Below, in pieces: positions 63,301-64,000 of a DNA stretch of 64,000 nucleotides (its first letter is position 1; each line of letters starts with the position of its first letter). The stretch comes from Erwinia billingiae Eb661. Its GTDB lineage: Bacteria > Pseudomonadota > Gammaproteobacteria > Enterobacterales > Enterobacteriaceae. Location: positions 3,720,001-3,784,000 of the forward strand of contig NC_014306.1 in the NCBI RefSeq assembly GCF_000196615.1. The letters are read 5' to 3'. Under the pieces are notes generated by a model. That model was not told the DNA's origin, did not search any database, and was given only the letters and a program-made list of their open reading frames with translations. Position numbers and translations under genes: made by a program.

Positions 63301-64000
63301 CGGATTTCACCGCCTGAACCGGTTGCCGCACCCGGCCATGGCGAAATCGCCGTCGGGTGGTTATGGGTTTCGACCTTCATCAGAATGTGCGCTTCTTCCT
63401 GATGGAAGTCGTACTGCCCTTTTTCTGCGTCCGCATAGAAACGGCCCACCTGAGAACCTTCCATCACCGCGGCGTTGTCTTTATAGGCAGACAGCACGTG
63501 GTCCGGGGTCTTCTCCATGGTGTTTTTGATCATCTTGAACAGCGATTTTGGCTGCTGCTCGCCGTCGATAATCCAGTCGGCGTTGAAGATTTTATGACGA
63601 CAGTGCTCGGAGTTCGCCTGGGCAAACATATACAGCTCGATGTCGTTCGGGTTGCGCCCGAGTTTTTCAAAGGCCGCCAGCAGGTAGTCGATTTCATCAT
63701 CGGCCAGTGCCAGACCCAGCTTACGGTTGGCTTTATCCAGCGCGTCACGGCCTTCACCCAGCACGTCGACGCTTTGCAGCGGAGCAGGCTGGTGATGAGC
63801 AAACAGTTGTTCAGCCTGGTTCAAATCGCTGAGGACCACTTCCATCATGCGGTCATGCAGCAGCGCAGCCAGCAACGACCACTGGGCGTCGGTCAGCTGT
63901 GGGGCCTTAACATAGAAAGCCAGACCGCGCTCCAGACGAAGCACCTGAGGCAGATCGCAGTTGTGCGCGATGTCGGTCGCTTTAGACGACCACGGCGAAA
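60360..64000 (-). CDS. purL: Phosphoribosylformylglycinamidine synthase, partial (5' end outside window)
   Basis: PurL makes FGAM from FGAR, glutamine and ATP, feeding PurM. The last 1212 residues are visible; about 80 N-terminal residues lie beyond the right edge. The frame stays open to base 64000 ([14 protein letters not shown]...). Visible parts are the synthetase core ([31 protein letters not shown] block, [14 protein letters not shown]) and the C-terminal class I glutaminase with Cys in [10 protein letters not shown] and His/Glu in PHPERVF. The fused large form is typical of Gammaproteobacteria. Confidence 0.97.
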   Translation of the reverse strand, partial: SPWSSKATDIAHNCDLPQVLRLERGLAFYVKAPQLTDAQWSLLAALLHDRMMEVVLSDLNQAEQLFAHHQPAPLQSVDVLGEGRDALDKANRKLGLALADDEIDYLLAAFEKLGRNPNDIELYMFAQANSEHCRHKIFNADWIIDGEQQPKSLFKMIKNTMEKTPDHVLSAYKDNAAVMEGSQVGRFYADAEKGQYDFHQEEAHILMKVETHNHPTAISPWPGAATGSGGEIRDEGATGRGAKPKAGLVGFSVSNLRIPGFEQPWEEDFGKPDRIVTALDIMTEGPLGGAAFNNEFGRPALNGYFRTYEEQVNSHNGVELRGYHKPIMLAGGIGNIRADHVQKGEITVGAKLIVLGGPAMNIGLGGGAASSMASGQSDADLDFASVQRDNPEMERRCQEVIDRCWQLGEDNPILFIHDVGAGGLSNAMPELVSDGERGGRFNLRDILNDEPGMTPLEVWCNESQERYVMAVAPEKLELFAELCKRERAPFAVIGEATEEMHLSLEDSHFDNKPIDMPLDVLLGKTPKMTRDVTTLKAQGEPLIRDSITVADAVNRVLHLPAVAEKTFLVTIGDRSVTGMVARDQMVGPWQIPVANCAVTTASLDSYYGEAMALGERAPVALLDFAASGRLAVGEALTNIAATQIGSLKRIKLSANWMAAAGHPGEDAGLYEAVKAVGEELCPALGITIPVGKDSMSMKTRWQHGTEQREMTSPMSLVITAFARVEDVRRTVTPQLQPQQDNALLLIDLGKGINALGATALSQVYRQLGDKPADVRDVQQLAGFFNAMQVLVADGKLLAYHDRSDGGLLVTLAEMAFTGHCGVEADIAALGNDSLAALFNEELGAVIQVAAADRAQVEQVFAQHGLADCVHVLGKAVQGDRFVITSGDSAVYSESRTTLRTWWAETTWQMQRLRDNPACADQEHDAKKNDQDPGLNVALTFKPEEDIAAPYIATGARPKVAVLREQGVNSHVEMAAAFHRAGFDAVDVHMSDLLAGRRGLEAFQTLVACGGFSYGDVLGAGEGWAKSILFNSRVRDEFETFFHRPQTLALGVCNGCQMMSNLRELVPGSEAWPRFVRNQSERFEARFSLVEVAASPSLMLEGMVGSRMPIAVSHGEGFVEVRDDAHLATLEHKGLVALRFVDHFGKVTQQYPANPNGSPNGITAVTNESGRVTIMMPHPERVFRTVSNSWHPEEWGEDSPWMRIFRNARKQLG

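Noticed and set aside
62013..63317. 434-codon open frame antisense to purL
   Set aside because: Composition is rich in Arg, His and Gln, as expected of the reverse strand of a GC-rich, codon-biased gene; purL is intact on the other strand.

Overview
The window comes from a gammaproteobacterium of the order Enterobacterales. Gene order follows the Escherichia coli upp-purMN-ppk-ppx-guaBA-xseA-der-bamB-hisS-ispG-ndk-pbpC-sseAB-pepB-isc-suhB-glyA-hmp-glnB-glrRK-glmY-purL segment almost gene for gene. The accessory content (a protealysin/emfourin pair, a membrane PQQ dehydrogenase, a second-type Pst transporter, MgtE, a ZevAB-like metal system) suggests an Erwinia/Pantoea-like (Erwiniaceae) or related plant- or environment-associated lineage. 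That family placement is inference; no rRNA is present to settle it.

Layout. 1-2.1 kb: the start of upp, then purMN behind a PurR box. 2.1-11.0 kb: a pstCAB transporter without PstS, divergent from ppk-ppx-tehB, forming a phosphate import and polyphosphate locus. 11.0-15.3 kb: a membrane EAL-family protein (pdeF/yfgF) with a damaged active site and an FNR box, the small yfgG, and mgtE. 15.4-20.1 kb: guaBA divergent from xseA. 20.2-24.0 kb: protealysin plus emfourin, and a PQQ dehydrogenase, where E. coli has only yfgJ. 24.4-34.1 kb: the conserved housekeeping run der-bamB-yfgM-hisS-ispG-rodZ-pilW-rlmN-ndk. 34.3-44.9 kb: pbpC-yfhM, sseA, sseB, pepB. 45.0-47.0 kb: an isc locus reduced to iscR-iscS. 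47.0-54.3 kb: trmJ, suhB, a ZevAB-like pair with a Zur-like box, csiE, hcaT, glyA. 54.5-64 kb: hmp, glnB, glrR-qseG-glrK, the sRNA gene glmY with a sigma-54 promoter and GlrR sites, and most of purL.

The most striking feature is the isc locus. iscU, iscA, hscB, hscA, fdx and iscX are absent between iscS and pepB, where they sit in E. coli. The same IscS has lost the conserved C-terminal tail known to contact IscU, while its catalytic Cys328 is intact. IscR keeps its Cys3His cluster ligands and has three 25-bp sites abutting end to end in its promoter. The coherent reading is that IscS is kept as a sulfur donor (for example tRNA thiolation) and IscR as a regulator, while Fe-S assembly has moved elsewhere, most likely to a SUF system outside this window.

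Purine supply is a second theme: purMN, guaBA, glyA and purL are all present, with PurR-like boxes at purM, guaB and glyA. Nitrogen and envelope sensing (glnB, GlrK/QseG/GlrR, GlmY) form a third unit, with GlrR predicted to drive glmY. No tRNA, rRNA, insertion sequence, prophage or CRISPR array was recognised.
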